Notes: generated by a model not told the origin, from the letters alone. A DNA stretch of 64,000 nt from Bactericera cockerelli (GCA_024516035.1 CM044965.1:26265141-26329140); one strand, 5' to 3'. Positions 11,912 to 23,486 are shown, counted from the stretch's first letter. Made by a program: numbers and translations.

Positions 11912-12165
11912 AAAGATGAGTGTTTCACAGCCTTTTTTATTTCGTAGCCATGAAACAGGAGCTACGGTAGACGCTTGTGGCCTGTGTTGTAGCTTGCTCA
12001 TCCCGTAGAATGCCTCCCTTTTATACATATAATGGGCTAGAAGTGACACTTCCCATTTAGGTGCTGGGTCAACACGAGCGCACCGGAAGGTATCCCTTAC
12101 AGACAACTGTAACCAAATTTAGAATACAATTTTTTTGTCGGTTCGGGGAATCGAAACTGCCATTC
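11912..12165 (-). repeat. SINE family F, head degraded
   Basis: In reverse it contains the family F 3' part (AGATGAGTGTTTCACAGCC, TAGCCATGAAACAGGAGCTA) and the central GGTGCTGGGTCAACACGAGC, and ends near the degraded tRNA-like head. Confidence 0.75.
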
Positions 12166-12769
12166 TACATATTTATATTTCATTTACCTACTTCATATTT
12201 CAATGGCTTATTATTTTTGTTGTTTGAAATATCATTCACTTGTTTTGTATTAATTCACATACACATACTATAAATAACATATGGAGAGAAAAAAATATTT
12301 GTATGAATTTATTTATTTGTCAATTAAACCCTACACCCATTGATATCATCCACATGGACTAATAGTTCTACGTAAATTATATCTGGTCAATTTCGTATCA
12401 ATCACAATATCAGGAATTTTATTTACTTGACATGGTAATCACTAATCACCATACCTACTATTTTAATTTATAATAGACCCTAAAGTACTTATGAGAATAA
12501 CTACATAAATAAATAAATTAGTGTTAATAATGCTATATACTCTCATACAGTAAGTAGATACACATTAAGGATCGATCTAGAAAAATCTATGTCCTGATGG
12601 GAGTCGATCAAACTGAATTCTGACAAGGTCAATAAAAAATATTACAAATAGGTAAATTAGTCTACCTAGCTGTTACTTAGAGCGTTTAACATACTGTTGA
12701 AGTATTTACCTATTTAAATTATATATAGTTGTAATGAATTTACCATTAAGATACTATATTATCTCCAAA

Positions 12770-12998
12770 TCTTAATATATATAAATGTCAAAGTCACTGA
12801 CTGACTGATCATCGCTCTACAGCCCAAACCGTAATACCTAGGAAGCTGAAATTTGGTAGGTAGCTTTGTCTTATAGTCTAGATGTGCAATAAGACGGTAT
12901 TTTTCGAAATTCCCACTACAACACCTGCCATTGGCGAAAAAGGATTTTTTGCTTTCACGGCCATGCCTCGGCCCGCAAAGCGGGCGACAGCCCGCTAG
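12770..12998 (+). mobile_element. Non-autonomous Helitron-like element
   Basis: The 3' end shows a GCGGGC-GACA-GCCCGC hairpin (12980-12995) running into CTAG followed by T, the Helitron 3' signature. The 5' part has GTCACTGACTGACTGATCAT and AGCTGAAATTTGG, which I associate with widespread arthropod Helitron derivatives (recalled, not searched). Confidence 0.7.
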
Positions 12999-13017
12999 TC
13001 ATACCTATGACCAATAT

Positions 13018-13118
13018 ATTTTTATGTATTTATATATATACCTATAAAAATCATTTATCTGTTAACTAGCTAACAGATAATGATTTTTGTAGGTAGTACA
13101 TAAATACATAAAATATAT
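13018..13118. repeat. Long imperfect palindrome
   Basis: Inner arms CAGATAA/TTATCTG style around AACTAGCTAAC at about 13060-13080. Outer arms TATGTATTTAT and ATAAATACATA extend the symmetry to about 100 bp. Confidence 0.75.
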
Positions 13119-13149
13119 ATTGTTTATATTAGGTATGATTTGTAAATAG

Positions 13150-13790
13150 ATAATAGGTATCGATAAGAGGTGTGAAAATATTGGCCAACAGCAATAATAG
13201 CACCTGTATGTCTGGTTCTGGGTTCATAGCCTGTAGCTATCAGACAAAGCACATTTTTTTGATAGAAGAGGAAAAATTGCATCAAACACCAGCGTAGGTT
13301 AATGCCTGTGAGCCGGCGAGAAGGTTTTTTACCGTCTTAAAACCTCTTCTTGGTTGTGTTTCTATTATATGTTGCCCTGGGACCACCGTGTGGCATGGGA
13401 AGAGAATGCCGTTGGCATTATCACCACCCTTGATAAAGTTTTGTTTCTATAATTGTAAATATTCCTTGTATGTATGTAATCTTACTGACCGACCTCAGTA
13501 GCTTGATCGATAAGGCAGCGGACTTGTAACCTGGAGGTCGGTGGTTCAAGTCCCGGTTTCAGCGTAGATTTAGTAAAGCAAGTTTAAATAGTTGTGATAT
13601 CACGATGGTGACTAACACAAATATGATAACTTTAACTTTATAATCTTACTGTTAATAAAAATTGATCGAATTTGTATAATAATATACTTCAATGGTCCAT
13701 GTATAATAATACATAGCACCTGTGTGTCTGGGTTCACAGCCTGTGGCTCTCACAGATAATGAAATAAACATTATTTCGATAAAAATTTAA
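13150..13790. repeat. Repeat pair, LINE-type tail and SINE C
   Basis: 13195-13260 and 13705-13765 share TAGCACCTGT.TGTCTGG and TCA.AGCCTGT, a dispersed repeat. 13300-13450 ends ATTATCACCACCCTTGAT, the plus-strand form of the LINE tail seen in reverse at 34720 and 40180. 13488-13640 is a full plus-strand SINE C. Confidence 0.6.
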
Positions 13791-14017
13791 ATCGATAAAT
13801 TTATTATAAACATTTTTTTGGCGTTCGTAGGCAAGGCCATTCCATACTGAAATACAATTTTAAACATATATACATGGTTATTATTTATAATCATTATAAA
13901 AATAATAGTGACAATATTAGTTAAAACACCATAACTTTTTATATAATTAAAAATCGAAGTTTTTCTTGCATATTTAGTCTTTCTATTTAATTTTATGTCT
14001 CTTTGAATGCCCATATA

Positions 14018-14466
14018 CAGGGTGTTACAAAAAAATTATGTCTCACCCTATACAACACTATAGTTTTGTTTTTCGATATGACTAACAAAAAATGTGTAAA
14101 GTTAGGTTAGAATTATTAATCCCAAATAAAAAATTAAAAAAACTTAGTTTAAAAAAAAATCAAGTCATTATTTCACTTGTGAACCACCCTGTATAAAAAA
14201 ATTTGATGCCAATTGAAAGTGCGTGTTTTCATTACACAAACACTCTCTATTCTTGTTATCGAAAAAATTAAACAAACTTGAGTTATTCGAGATTTAGAAA
14301 AAAAATTGGTCGAAAAAAAACCACCCTGTATGTAAAATTTTTGTTTAAAAAAGTACTCAGGAACCATTTAAAAGTAAAATTATCAAATAAAATTCAGGTC
14401 GATCCACTTAAAAATCGAAAGTTGACACCTCAATTTCTGACTTTTGAACCACCCTGTATAAAAAAT
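14018..14466. mobile_element. MITE-like cluster with CAGGGTG/CACCCTG ends
   Basis: Starts ATACAGGGTGTTACAAAAAA. CCACCCTGTAT occurs three times in one orientation (about 14185, 14321 and 14449). This suggests tandem or nested copies of a short element with a TA target site. Confidence 0.5.
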
Positions 14467-14689
14467 ATTTCATAACTGAAACCGCATAATTAGACCATGT
14501 ACTCTAGGATTTTTTATTTTTCAAAATCTCTTTCAGGGGCCGAGTAATTATAGGGAGGATAGACTCAACACTTCTACCACTGTCTTTACAAGTAGGCTTT
14601 TTTTTTTATTGACAAGGGTCCCCAGAACCAAGCCAATGCTGGTCTACTCCCTGTTTATAGTCCCCCAGCCAGACTGCTGGTCTACTACC

Positions 14690-15060
14690 TTAACCCTCAG
14701 AGTCTTATTATTATGTGATCCAAAACTCATATTGATGAGGAAAAATTCATGCATTGGGAGGGATTCGAACCAACGGATCCCTTCACTATCATTACACAGT
14801 CTTTCCCGGTAGCTCAGTGGTAAAGGCGGCACTCTGTGAATCCAGAGATTCCAGAGATCGCGGGTTCGAAACCCAGCCGGGACATGACAAGTTTTCCTCC
14901 CATTTGGGATTTTTACCACATAATAATTTGGCTTGGGCTTACTGCTGGAACAATGGGACTTTAATAATCCTAATCGGGCAGTATAAATAAGACGATATTA
15001 TTATTATTACACTACCTGGATTACCAGACTAGCGCGTTAACCACTTGACTACCAGTGCAC
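14690..15060 (-). repeat. SINE family B split by a younger SINE A
   Basis: 14690-14786 (CCTCAGAGTCTT to CCAACGGATCCC) and 15009-15060 (CACTACCTGGATTACCAGAC to CCAGTGCA) are the two parts of one reverse SINE B. They are separated by the insertion at 14804-15008. Confidence 0.8.
14804..15008 (+). repeat. SINE family A, full length, inside SINE B
   Basis: Head TCCCGGTAGCTCAGTGGTAA and GGGTTCGAAACCCAGCCGGG fold as a tRNA-like acceptor and T arm. The body TTGGGATTTTTACCACATAA is followed by AAATAAGACGATATT(ATT)n. The A-box and B-box look intact. Confidence 0.85.
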
Positions 15061-15308
15061 GGTGATGATATTGAGGAGAAAATACCAAGTTACTGACTCA
15101 GGCACGTGAAGATATAGACCTTGAACCTGGAATGTTAGGGAAGAGGCTAGACAAAGAGAAACTAATGTATAGAAAACAGGAATTTATTGGAGTCCATTTA
15201 TAAAGTAAATTTAGAATCTAATCTGACACTTTCAGGAATTTAAAACCATTTGGTTTTGAAACGAAAGATGATTCTCTACGCATTTACATTATGTAATATA
15301 TGTTTATT

Positions 15309-16199
15309 ATACAGGGTGAGCATAAAGTCTCACCCCACCCCCCGTATCTCGAGAATGGCTGAAAATACAAGAAAACCCAAAAACCCGTATTCCTTAACTT
15401 TTAAGGGAATTAATGTTCAGCCAAAAAAAATTTGCCTACACGGCCCCAGTCAGGCTGGGCATGGTCCAACTTTAAAATCTTAAATAGAATAGTATGTCTT
15501 GTGGCATATTGTTTTGAAGGTCTCATAAATAGAAGTTCGTTACAACAAATTTTAGTGAGCTACATTTTACCGTTCTCGAGATACAGGGTCAAACGTCCTG
15601 CGTAATATCCATATTTTTTGACCTATAACTCGTTAACAGTAAATTATAGAAAAATGAAATTTGTTGATAATAACTCCTTATGACAAGCACTTTTGAAAAA
15701 AGTATAACTCGACATACTCTGTTGATATTAGTTTCTGGTCGGTTTCGTCAGCCACCCGGACGAAAAGTCCGAAAAATTTTAACGAAAAAACAAATCCAGT
15801 TTTAACTTGTTCGAAAGTTCCTGCGATAAGGAGTTATTATCAACAAATTTCATTTTTCTGGAATTTACGGTCAACGAGTTATAGGTCAAAATATATGGAT
15901 ATTACGCAGGACGTCCGACCCTGTATCTCGAGAACGGTAAGTTGTAGCTCACTGAAGTTTGTTGTAATGAACTTCTCTCTATGAGACCTTTAAAACAATA
16001 TGCCACAAGACAAACCATTCTATTTAAGATTTTAAAGTTGGTCCATGCCCAGCCTGACTGGGGCCGTGTAGGCAAATTTTTTTTGGCTGAAAATTAATCC
16101 CCTTAAAAATTAAGGAATACGGGTTTTTGCGTTTTCTTGTATTTTCAGACATTCTCGAGATACGGGGGGTGGGGTGAGACTTTATGCTCACCCTGTATA
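15309..16199. mobile_element. Foldback MITE, copy 1 (about 890 bp)
   Basis: TATACAGGGTGAGCATAAAG at the left is mirrored by TTTATGCTCACCCTGTATA at the right. Arms of about 380 bp pair through CTCGAGA and CATTCTATTTAAGATTTTA. A central spacer of about 130 bp holds CCGGACGAAAAGTCCG. No protein is encoded. A TA target site is likely. Confidence 0.85.
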
Positions 16200-16328
16200 T
16201 CTACATATTTGACGTCATCAATTTCATCTCATGAAAATAAATTATTGTAAAAGTAGTAACTAGTAAACCTACTTTGTCGGGGGTAACTTTGTCTCATGGA
16301 GATAAATACTTGTAAAGTTGATGTAAAT

Positions 16329-16545
16329 GTGCACTGGTAGTCAAGTGGTTAACGCGCTAGTCCGGTAATCTAGGTAGCGTAAGGATCCGTTGGTTCGAAT
16401 CCCACCCAGTGCATGCATTTTTCCTCATTAATTTGAGTTTGTGACCACATAATAAATAATAAGACTCTGAGGGGTGAGGTGGTAGAACATACTTTAAGCA
16501 TTAACCTAACCTGGTGGTTACCTTCCACTAAAGAGTATCATTATT
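16329..16545 (+). repeat. SINE family B, full length
   Basis: GCACTGGTAGTCAAGTGGTT, the box-B-like GGTTCGAATCCCACCC, then GAGTTTGTGACCACATAATA, and the tail ACCTTCCACTAAAGAGTAT. Confidence 0.85.
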
Positions 16546-16546
16546 C

Positions 16547-16757
16547 TGTCCCGGTAGCTCAGTGGTAAAGGCGGCACTCTGTGAATCCAAAAAAAATCCA
16601 GAGGTCGTGGGTTCGAAACCCAACCGGAACATGACAAGTTATCCTCCCATTTGGGATTTTTACCACATAATAATATGTCTTGAACTTACTTCTGGAATAA
16701 TGGGACTCTAGTAGTCTTAATCGGGCAGTATAAATAAGGCGATATTATTATTATTAT
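16547..16757 (+). repeat. SINE family A, full length
   Basis: Inserted in the 3' tail of the preceding SINE B, after which a second B tail continues at 16758-16870. The head has a small A-rich insertion (CCAAAAAAAATCC). Confidence 0.85.
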
Positions 16758-16870
16758 TTGTGACCACATAATAAATAATAAGACTCTGAGGGTGAGGTGG
16801 TAGACCATACTTTAAGCATTAACCTCACCTGGTGGTTACCTTCCACTAAAGAGTATTATTATTATTATAA
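16758..16870 (+). repeat. SINE family B 3' part
   Basis: TTTGTGACCACATAATAAAT to ACCTTCCACTAAAGAGTATT(ATT)n; nearly identical to 16436-16545, so probably a duplication flanking SINE A. Confidence 0.75.
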
Positions 16871-17707
16871 AAATTTTTAGCTCATTTTTTTTCTTCATAT
16901 ATGTCTACACTAGAGATGAGGCTGCAAGTATTACTATACCTACAGCCATAATCCCCAGCAATAACTAACAATTATACCGTATTAAAAAAAAAAAAAAACA
17001 TTTTCGATAATGCAAGAGTTGCATCTTGATTCATCCACCTGGTGCTGATGTGTTGCATGAGTGACTTCCACACATGCAGTTTCCCGTTGCATTGTCGTCA
17101 TGCAGTCTGCACTGCCCATTCAGTTCTGCACAGGGAGTCCCAGGAGTTGCAATGTAGCAAGCTCACTATTTAGACAACCGACCTCAGTAGCTTGATCGAA
17201 GGACTTGTAACCTGGAGGTGAAAATCTGTTTCATTAATTGTTTTCTCAATATGAGCTTCCTTGGCTATTTAAACGTACGTTCAACCTCAAAACTGGCCAA
17301 AAACACAACCTGAAAAAACCATATACCTCTTATAACGAAGACCTAGGCCGAAATGAATAGACAGAATCGAGATCTTAAGTCATGACTTAGCATTGGTTTT
17401 ACCCATCTAAGACAATACGCAAAATGTAGACTTCGCCTCAAAGAGGTGTTACGAAAACGTCTATTTATTCCGCCCCTATTGTACTCAGAGATAGATATCA
17501 TTAACATATCCTTCAACATCATGGACCAGCGGTTAACATTATGCTTACAAGTGTTGGAAGTGTGTAGCGTAATAGAATAGATTGCTATATCTAGTAGAAT
17601 AGATCGCCGTGTATTCTATTATCTCAGTACAAGTGGTCAGTCAGTGAGGTAGAACGAAATCGTGATTAAATATACTTGACTACCGTGCAACACTTGATCA
17701 TACATAG

Positions 17708-17905
17708 CATTAGTGGTCAAGTGGTTAAGGCGCTAGTTCGGTAACCTAAGTAGCGAAGGGATCCGTTGGTTCGAATCCCACCCTCTGCATTAATTTTTCC
17801 TCATTTATTTGAGTTTGTGACCACATAATAATACTTGTAATACTCTTTAGTGGAAGGTAACCACCAGGCGAGGTTAATGCTCAAAGCATTTTCTACTCAC
17901 CTAAA
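17708..17905. repeat. SINE family B with its tail inverted
   Basis: 17708-17830 is a plus-strand head and body (GTGGTCAAGTGGTTAAGGCG to GTGACCACATAATAAT). 17838-17900 is the tail in reverse (ACTCTTTAGTGGAAGGTAAC). The join is at ACTTGTAAT. Confidence 0.7.
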
Positions 17906-17944
17906 TCGGAGGTCCGGAAACTATGTTGCAGACAAACTTTGATT

Positions 17945-18240
17945 TCAAACTGCATACTAGCTGCCCAGTGGTTAAGCACTCGCTTGCCATGCGGAAGGTC
18001 CCGGGTTCGATCCCCCGTGCCGACAAAAAATTGTATTCTTAATTTAGTTACAATTGTTTGTAAGGGATACTCGTGTTGACCCAGCACCTAAATTTGAAGT
18101 ATTGTGTCACTTCTCGTCCATCAGAGGGGAGGCATACTACGGGATGGGTAGGCTACAACACAGACCACAAGCGTCTACAGTAGCCCCTGTTTCATGGCGA
18201 CGAAGTAAAAACGGCTGTGAAACACTCATCTTTAAATGCA
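17945..18240 (+). repeat. SINE family F, full length
   Basis: CACTCGCTTGCCATGCGGAA and GGTTCGATCCCCCGTGCCGA form the head. The body has CAGAGGGGAGGCATACTACG, and the end is GGCTGTGAAACACTCATC. Confidence 0.85.
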
Positions 18241-18394
18241 GTGTGCATATTCTTGGGTAATTAGGGATTTTTTTCTAGAAAGTTCGCTTAAGAATTTTCT
18301 ATACTGCTATTACTTCCGAGAAATTTCTAATATTTTTTTTAGTATTGTTCTAACGAAACAATAATTTTATAAGCTCCACTTGCAAGAACATATT

Positions 18395-18680
18395 AGTGAT
18401 ATTAGAAATCGAAAGTATTGTGTTCGTTTTTGTAAAAAAAAATATATATATTTTTTGCCCCGATTTCAATTTTTTTCATGTTTCTAGACGTTTCATATCC
18501 TCCTGAGCAACTTTGGTTTTGTGTCTGTCGGTCGGTCTGTTAAATACATTCTTTATTACACGAAAATCTCAGAAATTACTGAAGGGATTTCGATAAAATT
18601 TTGAAAAAATATAGGAAACATTCTGTAGATGCTCCCATTTTAAATTCATGAACTTCGCTTTAGCGGTTCTTGGTGATATA
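18395..18680 (+). repeat. Dispersed repeat N
   Basis: AGTATTGTGTTCGTTTT, CCGATTTCAATTTTTTT and TTTCATATCCTCCTGAGCAA recur at 39216-39318 (+) and, in reverse, at about 31205-31345. One copy therefore lies immediately upstream of the exon e acceptor. Confidence 0.65.
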
Positions 18681-19160
18681 CAGAGACCATGCGCCTGACC
18701 ACTAACTTTTTACATATACACTTATCTCGTGAACAGTACACCCGATTTTGATGAAATTTTATACGTATATGTGTATTAATGTTTTAGATAGTACTTTTAT
18801 ATTCTATTGCTTCTTCTATGTTATGTTTATCCTATATTATGTATTAACTATCATATTGTCAAACCTATGTAAACTATCTCAATTATGGGATTTAAAAAAA
18901 AAAAAAAAAAAAAAAATTCTCAATAAAATATGATTGAGCTCTGATATTTAAGAAAATCCGAAATTTTGACAAAAAAATGCAGAAATAAGGTCAACAGAAG
19001 GTACAGATTTTTTTTATTTATAAAATCTACGAATGTAAAAAAAGGTATTCTAACGTGTAAAACAGCCATATTGAAGAAAATCGGTTAAGTGGTTTTGGAA
19101 ATAAAAGTGATTTAGTAAAAAAATCTCAAAATTGCCAAGTGTAAATCTCTATATAAACCA

Positions 19161-19412
19161 CTAGCCGTTTGCCCGTGCTTTGCAACGGGACTAAATTTCA
19201 AATTTACTAAGGCATGGCCGTACTGCTGGACAGCAATGCCTTTTTGAACTTTTTATAATTTTTCTGGACAAAGCGATAATGGTTTTGGGGGGGTCAATTC
19301 TGAGACATTTTTCGCTATTTCTTACCGTTTTGGCTAAACAACTCCGGACAAACAAACAAACATAGGTAGGTAGGTAGGTAGGTAGTCCTTTTTTCTGTTT
19401 TATATATAGAGA
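19161..19412 (-). mobile_element. Helitron-like element, reverse
   Basis: On the minus strand the 3' end is a CCCGT...ACGGG hairpin followed by CGGCTAGT, and the 5' end is TCTCTATATATAAAACAG. A (GTAG)n run lies inside. Length about 250 bp; no coding. Confidence 0.6.
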
Positions 19413-19994
19413 TAAAAGAAAATACATAAATAAACTCTGTTTCTTGTTAATATAGGCCGGTTGGCTGGCGCTACTTGACGAGCGCTCGCCTCCAGGCGAG
19501 CTTGATGAAACAATCACGAGGAAGTATTGTGTCCATAATTGGCAGTGTATTTTTCTACTCTAGCTATTATTCAGTAGGTGCAGCTAAAACGGTGTTGTTT
19601 TCGCTAAAAATAGATCTTTAACAGCATATTAGAAAATATAGCATTCTTGGCATGATGTTGCTGGCCAACCCACACTCACTTAATTAGACTTCAATTATTT
19701 TAACAATAATTATTTCAATGCAATCATGGGGACAATCCCTAATGGTGCACGGTTTAAGGAGTTTTTTTAATATTAAAAAAATATTTACTGAAATATTTTT
19801 TAATATTTCACTTTATAATTATTCTAAGTAGACTGGATATCTTTCGTAATTATTTTAAACAATGCAAATCAATTATGTTGTTGTTTTGTTGCTCTATAAC
19901 TGTCGTTGTCGTTCTTGTTGCAATGTAGGTACAATTTGTTGTTGATAAAATAACGGTTACAGTTTTTTTGTTGCTAGTGGTGATGTTATTTCAA

Positions 19995-20195
19995 GTTAAT
20001 AATAATATCGCCTTGTTCATACTGCCCAAACAGGACTGATGAGTTACATTTTTCCAAAACTAATCCCGAGACATTTTAGTATGTAGTCAAAATCTCAAAT
20101 GAGATGATAACTTGTTATGTTCCGGCGAGGTTTCGAACCCGTGAACTCTGGATTACCAGTCAGACGTCTTGACCACTGAGCTACCGGGACAGACA
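19995..20195 (-). repeat. SINE family A
   Basis: Tail AATAATATCGCCTTGTTCAT first, head last (CTTGACCACTGAGCTACCGG); moderately diverged. Confidence 0.75.
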
Positions 20196-20789
20196 ACCGG
20201 GATTACACAAAATGGGACCCTGCGTAATTACTTTCCTTATCCTATAATACGGAAAGTATTGTATTCGTCGAAAATTTGACCTACCCAGTGTTTCACATTT
20301 TTTGTTATCCAAATCCATATTATTGTTATTAATGTTTTGGTTAGTGTTTTCATTCTTGTTATGATCATTATTCAGTATTAGGACCACGTATGGAATTATA
20401 AATACATCACTAACATACTATTTCCGCTCAAGTTTCCATCCAACTTCCATCCATGCTAATTATTATTGACGTTAGCTACGCATTTGATTCTCTCATGACT
20501 ATTCCATTGATGACTCGTAACTCACTACACGTGGTTTAATTAGCATCCTCATTACCTGTTGATATTCCAGCATGGTTGTCGAAGCAGATAGCGCTCCAGT
20601 TTTGGAACCTGTGAATCTCGTGTTCGATTACCGCAGGGGGAAACTATTTGTCCTTGTCTTGTGTTTCATCGTTGATTAATGAACTTGGATTACTGATTAG
20701 AATGATTTCATCTATACTAAACCGAGCTTTTTGTTATCCTTACGGGTTTGTCCTTGACTGGCGTCCTATTTGAAAGATATTATTATTGA

Positions 20790-21017
20790 ATTCTTCATTA
20801 GATGTAAAAAGACTTTAATGTAGGTACACTGTACAGTACAAATAAGTATTACAAAAATTAAAAAATGGAAACAACATAAACAATAAAAACGAGAAAAAAA
20901 AAGAAGAAAAATACGTATATACACAATACACATATATGTCCTAACTACAGGGCGGGGTTATTTCCCATCGAGTTCTTCTTCGTTTTCAACCCTATATTGA
21001 AAACGAAGAAGAACTCG
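20790..21017 (-). repeat. LINE 3'-tail-like repeat ending in a perfect hairpin
   Basis: 20790-20968 carries CCTAACTACAGGGCGGGGTT, the tail motif shared with 23300, 28270, 33660 and (plus strand) 63300. 20969-21017 is a perfect 21-bp-arm hairpin beginning CGAGTTCTTCTTCG with a 7-nt loop. Confidence 0.65.
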
Positions 21018-21412
21018 AGAGGACTTTTTTGTGATTAAACCTAATGAATTTGTTGATGCTTAGAGAGAGAGCAGGTGGTAAAAGGGATGAAAGTATACCT
21101 TTTTGCCCGGTTTTCGATTCTGACTCCCCACTATCAGAAATTGAATTTGACCCTCAACCCGACCTACGCTATTGAGACGGACACATTGGTCGGGAAGTAC
21201 ATAGGTATAAGAGGAAGCATCAATGTCCATGACATGGATATTGAACATCCACTCAAACTTGCCATACTAAATATTTGCCATACCGTCTTGTGACATCACA
21301 ACGAGTGACTAACACAAATATATATAATAACTTATCTCATGTTTGCGGTTTGTCTCAATGGGACAGACATTTAGCTATTAAGGTATTTAACCATTGAAAT
21401 ATACCTATAACC

Positions 21413-21670
21413 AGACGCGGTTGGTAAAAAAGGTTTTGGTTGTGCTGCCTCATAAACCGGGCTAAAATGGGATTTATGGAGTTGCTCTTTTAGTAGTTTG
21501 AGAGTTTGAGTTTCTTTACCATGCTGCCAATCATAGTAATTATGCATTCATATTATTCTAGAAATGTGTGATAATTTTCACTGTGTACGATTTGGGACTT
21601 GAGAAAATACTCTCTTTTTCTTTTTGGTCTGAGGGTGCTGCAGTTCCGCAGCTCCTTAGCACCGGCCGCG
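21413..21670 (+). repeat. Dispersed repeat L
   Basis: Same block order as 1503-1800, ending CCGCAGCTCC and GCACCGGCCGCGCC. Confidence 0.55.
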
Positions 21671-21954
21671 CCTACATATAACTATTACTATTGAAACAAG
21701 TATGTACATAGTTACGAGATTGTTCAGAGGTATGAAATTTTAATGTTCAAAATATCATAAAACCAAAAGGCACTCTTTCTCCATATACATAAGCAGACAA
21801 ACAAAGTGGGTTTATTAGTAACTAGCTAAAATCCAGCACTTCGTCGCTGTTAAATTTTTGCCCGTGGCTGGCGTCCTATTTGGTTTTTTTTAAAATTATT
21901 TTAGTACCATACCTAATTTGAAAATAATTTACTTATTCTGGCGGGCAAGGCCTA

Positions 21955-22095
21955 ATAAGTCCCATTATTTCAGCAGTCAGTCTAAGGCACATTAATATGT
22001 ATGTAGTCAAAATTCCAAATGGAAATTTTTGGAGGATAACTTGTCATGTCCCGACTGGGTTTCGAACCCGGGACCTCTGGATTACCAGGCCAACG
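21955..22095 (-). repeat. SINE family A, partial
   Basis: GTCCCATTATTTCAGCAGTC through GTCCCGACTGGGTTTCGAAC and CCTCTGGATTACCAGGCC; the distal head is lost. Confidence 0.7.
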
Positions 22096-22613
22096 CGCGA
22101 CGCCGTGACTCGTCCATTGTTTTTCCGGCCGCGAGGCAGACAACTATTTGGGGCCCTAATTTTTTACTTTCCTTATCCTGATATAAGTTTAAAAAAAAAT
22201 AATCAAGCTACTGAGGTCGGTTACCTACATTATAATTAGAAAATAATTTTATTGTATTCTTCGAATATTTGACGGACCCATTTTCTTTCCTGGTTTGGGC
22301 TTATCAACAGGGCCGGGGGCCCCCTGAGGAGCCCGGGCCCTGAAACTTGGGCCCCGGTACCCCCACCCTCCTGTGAACATCCCTGGATCTCAATTTACTT
22401 TATGGTACTTACAGATATTTTCTCATCTATCTCATTTACGAAGGCTGTATGTAATAACCCGTTGAAACAAATATTAATAACTCGTAAAATCCCATACAGA
22501 TGCATTGTGTTGCAACGAAATGCACCAGCGAACAATGCAACATGCAACAACTTACATGATTGCAATCCAGCTAATTAGCTCTATCTTACTCGGGTTTTTT
22601 TTTTAATCTGTCT

Positions 22614-22815
22614 GTCCCGGTAGCTCAGTGTTAAAGGCGGCACTCTGTGAATCTAGAGGTTCCAGAGATTGCGGGTTCGAAACCCAGCCGGACATGACAA
22701 GTTATCCTCCCATTTGGGATTTTTACCACATAATAATATGTCTTGGGCTTATTGCTGGAATAATGGGACTTAATAGTTCTAATCGGGCATTATAAATAAG
22801 GCGATATTATTATTA
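22614..22815 (+). repeat. SINE family A, full length
   Basis: GTCCCGGTAGCTCAGTG head, GGGTTCGAAACCCAGCCGG, and tail AAATAAGGCGATATT(ATT)n. Confidence 0.85.
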
Positions 22816-22816
22816 A

Positions 22817-22960
22817 TTTGAGTTTCACCTCGCTTTCAACTACATGGTCATACCAGGACGGAGGTTTTACCCTCCAATCGGAGGAAACTCACAAACCAGC
22901 TACTCAAATTATCCTCCCCCAGATGGAGTAGGGCCGGGAATAGCCAGCATAACCAGGGTT
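22817..22960 (-). repeat. SINE family D/E shared body
   Basis: Contains GGAGGTTTTACCCTCCAATC and a reverse GGCTGGGTGAGG-like block. The head is missing, so D or E cannot be decided. Confidence 0.6.
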
Positions 22961-22967
22961 TGAATTC

Positions 22968-23260
22968 TACAGAGTGATCAAAAGTCCCGGGACGGATTTT
23001 TATCTTTTTAACGACTTTAGATAGGGACTTGAATTTTTTAAAGAAGATTTTCAATTTTTTGGCGGAATTGGAATTTCTACAGGTTGTCCCAAAAATAGTG
23101 AAACAGGTTTCAACTTCCAATTTTTAAATGGAATCCCCTATTTTAATTTGATATTCGAAAACTAGGTTATCCCAAAAATAGTGAAACAGGTTTCAACTTC
23201 CAATTTTTAAATGGAATCCCCTATTTTAATTTGTTATTCGAAAACTTGAATATAGATCAG
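22968..23260 (+). mobile_element. MITE-like repeat with an internal 80-bp direct repeat
   Basis: AAAGTCCCGGGACGG and TTTTTAACG.TTTAGATAG match 43683-43735. From about 23088 a segment starting TCCCAAAAATAGTGAAACAG is repeated almost exactly at 23168. Confidence 0.6.
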
Positions 23261-23413
23261 CTTGAATAAATAACATAGATCATATACATATATTCAGATG
23301 TCCTAACTAAACGGCGGGGTTATTGCCCATGGCAATCTCTTCCACCCAACCCTTATAAATAATAACTTTTTAAAAAAACTTTACTTATCAATTCATTCTG
23401 TTGTGTGTTTCAG

Positions 23414-23486
23414 CTGAGACGCAACACCTCTGATGTGTGCAGTCCATCACAGCAAGGAGACCACTTTCTACTGAGATGGCTTTCAG
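23414..23486 (+). CDS. SEC14-like exon a (N-terminal CRAL-TRIO helix)
   Basis: The exon follows a TTTCAG acceptor and ends TCAG before GTATGT. It encodes 24 codons plus one base, beginning LRRNTSDVCSPSQQG and ending DHFLLRWLS, the usual 'YFLLRWLRAR' region of SEC14-like proteins. Entry phase 0 implies that an upstream coding exon exists. Confidence 0.9.

Larger units (their letters stand above)
1..23413. other. Gene-poor repeat mosaic upstream of the SEC14-like exons
   Basis: I found no exon with family similarity here, although the first coding exon of the SEC14-like gene could be hidden in it. Stretches in which I recognise nothing beyond A+T-rich sequence and short simple repeats: 2110-2600, 2985-3735, 4140-4675, 5900-6475, 6770-7200, 9000-9265, 9350-9770, 11540-11905, 12170-12765, 17230-17705, 18690-19155 (poly-A near 18895), 19415-19990 and 22100-22610. 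G-runs at 2838-2950 flank a short duplicated segment. Confidence 0.6.

Noticed and set aside
14804..14884. True tRNA gene
   Set aside because: tRNA-like head, but always followed by the same SINE body and present in many diverged copies; anticodon stem does not pair well.
19191..19517. 108-codon minus-strand frame
   Set aside because: Lies across a Helitron remnant and a (GTAG)n run; no recognisable domain.
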